37,709 nt of DNA from Lysobacteraceae bacterium (lineage in GTDB: Bacteria; Pseudomonadota; Gammaproteobacteria; Xanthomonadales; Rhodanobacteraceae), in NCBI GenBank assembly GCA_004143945.1, contig SEHB01000014.1:1-37709 (forward strand), given 5' to 3'. Every line of letters begins with the position of its first letter. The stretch's first letter is position 1. The notes beneath the pieces were generated by a model, which saw only the letters and a list, made by a program, of their open reading frames with translations, was not told the origin of the DNA and did no database searches. Shown here piece after piece: positions 36,911 to 37,709 of this stretch. Made by a program: the position numbers and the translations under genes.

Positions 36911-37609
36911 ATGGCTGCGGTCGCCGTCCCGCTCGCCGAGGTCGGCGACTCCGCTCCCGCTCAGGCCGAACCGCGCCTGCGCGTCAGCGAGATCTTCCAT
37001 TCGCTGCAGGGCGAAGCCGATGCGGTCGGCTGGCGCAGCGTGTTCGTTCGCCTGACCGGTTGCCCGCTGCGCTGCAGCTGGTGCGATACCGCGTACGCGT
37101 TCCACGGCGGCGAGTGGCGCACGATCGACGAAGTCCTCGCGGAAGTCGCGCGGCATCGCGTGCGCCATGTCTGCGTGACCGGCGGCGAGCCGCTCGCGCA
37201 GAAGCGCTGCCTCGTGCTGCTCGAACGCCTCTGCGACGCAGGCTACGAAGTCTCGCTCGAGACCTCGGGCGCGCTCGATGTCGGCGCGGTCGATGCGCGC
37301 GTGCGCAAGGTCGTCGACCTCAAGGCGCCCGGGTCCGCCGAGCATGCACGAAACCTCTGGTCGAACCTCGATGCCCTGCAGCCGCGCGACCAGGTCAAGA
37401 TCGTGATCGCCGATCGGGCCGACTACGAATGGGCACGCGAACGCGTGCGCGAACATGCGATCGCGGATCGCTGCCAGGTGCTGTTCTCCCCCGTGCACGG
37501 CGCGCTCGCGCCGCGCGACCTTGCCGAATGGATCCTCGCCGATCGCCTGGACGTGCGCATGCAGCTGCAGCTGCACAAGCTGCTCTGGGGTGCGGAGCCC
37601 GGGCGTTGA
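36911..37609 (+). CDS. queE: 7-carboxy-7-deazaguanine synthase QueE
   Basis: A 232-residue radical-SAM enzyme. FHSLQGEADAVGWRSVFVRL is the substrate-side motif; CPLRCSWC binds the 4Fe-4S cluster; VCVTGGEPLAQ is the SAM-binding GGEP. It converts carboxytetrahydropterin to 7-carboxy-7-deazaguanine on the way to queuosine. It follows cpoB by 13 bases; queE and queC commonly trail tol-pal in Xanthomonadales and pseudomonads. ATG 36911 is taken; a GTG one codon earlier is also possible. Confidence 0.95.
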   Translation: MAAVAVPLAEVGDSAPAQAEPRLRVSEIFHSLQGEADAVGWRSVFVRLTGCPLRCSWCDTAYAFHGGEWRTIDEVLAEVARHRVRHVCVTGGEPLAQKRCLVLLERLCDAGYEVSLETSGALDVGAVDARVRKVVDLKAPGSAEHARNLWSNLDALQPRDQVKIVIADRADYEWARERVREHAIADRCQVLFSPVHGALAPRDLAEWILADRLDVRMQLQLHKLLWGAEPGR

Positions 37610-37676
37610 CGACACCGCGACCGCATGGCCCAACAACCCCTGAGCCCGACCTGCACCGCAACGACAACCGATAGAT

Positions 37677-37709
37677 TCCCCTCGCCCTTCGCCCTTCGCC
37701 CCTCGCCCC
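37677..37709 (+). repeat. CTCGCCC/TTCGCCC heptamer array at the window edge
   Basis: Four seven-base units (CTCGCCC, TTCGCCC, TTCGCCC, CTCGCCC) reach the last base, so the array is cut off. No gene is seen in 37610-37709. By analogy with the others a start codon (perhaps queC) may follow directly. Confidence 0.85.

Overview
The window is GC-rich, densely coding DNA from a gammaproteobacterium, most likely of the order Lysobacterales (Xanthomonadales). The evidence is the gene content: a TfpX/TfpZ-type pilin accessory protein, PilR and PilS, sucC-sucD beside pilS, a DUF3011 protein, a complete ybgC-tolQRAB-pal-cpoB-queE cluster, and GTAG-headed REP elements with a RAYT transposase. Genus cannot be fixed from sequence alone. 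I saw no rRNA, tRNA or CRISPR array.

Layout. 1-3.4 kb: the 5' end of a spermidine-synthase-like membrane protein, TfpX-like protein, YihY/BrkB membrane protein and a DUF748-like protein. 3.4-4.4 kb: a RAYT gene among REP pairs. 4.4-10 kb: pilR, rluD, bamD, nadE. 10-13 kb: a large surface protein with a predicted beta-rich N-terminal part and six tandem Ig-like repeats. 13-17.8 kb: sucD, sucC, pilS, pgeF. 17.9-23.1 kb: a Ser/Thr kinase with a TolB-like and TPR output region, then clpB behind a sigma-32-type promoter. 23.3-26.3 kb: fmdB-like gene, DUF3011 gene, aspS. 26.4-31.4 kb: an alpha/beta hydrolase, ruvC, ruvA, kup, ruvB. 31.4-37.6 kb: ybgC, tolQ, tolR, tolA, tolB, pal, cpoB, queE.

Most genes are housekeeping: TCA cycle (sucCD), NAD synthesis (nadE), outer-membrane assembly and integrity (bamD, Tol-Pal), Holliday junction processing (ruvABC), proteostasis (clpB), type IV pilus control (pilRS, tfpX) and tRNA/rRNA functions (aspS, rluD, queE).

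The unusual content is in the short repeats, which fall into three families. (1) GTAG-headed REPs, mostly as inverted pairs (BIMEs), fill the spaces between genes in the first 26.4 kb; their likely mobiliser, the RAYT, sits among them, and in four genes the REP head supplies the TAG stop codon. (2) Heptanucleotide arrays (CCCATTC, CCCTCAG or CCCTTCG type) lie a few bases before start codons of pilS, ruvB, ybgC, tolR and, degenerately, fmdB. In three cases they are one arm of a 130-160 bp element with G-rich left and C-rich right arms, and one such element has rewritten the end of ruvB and the start of ybgC. (3) Two clusters of C5/G5 palindromes flank tfpX and pilR-rluD.
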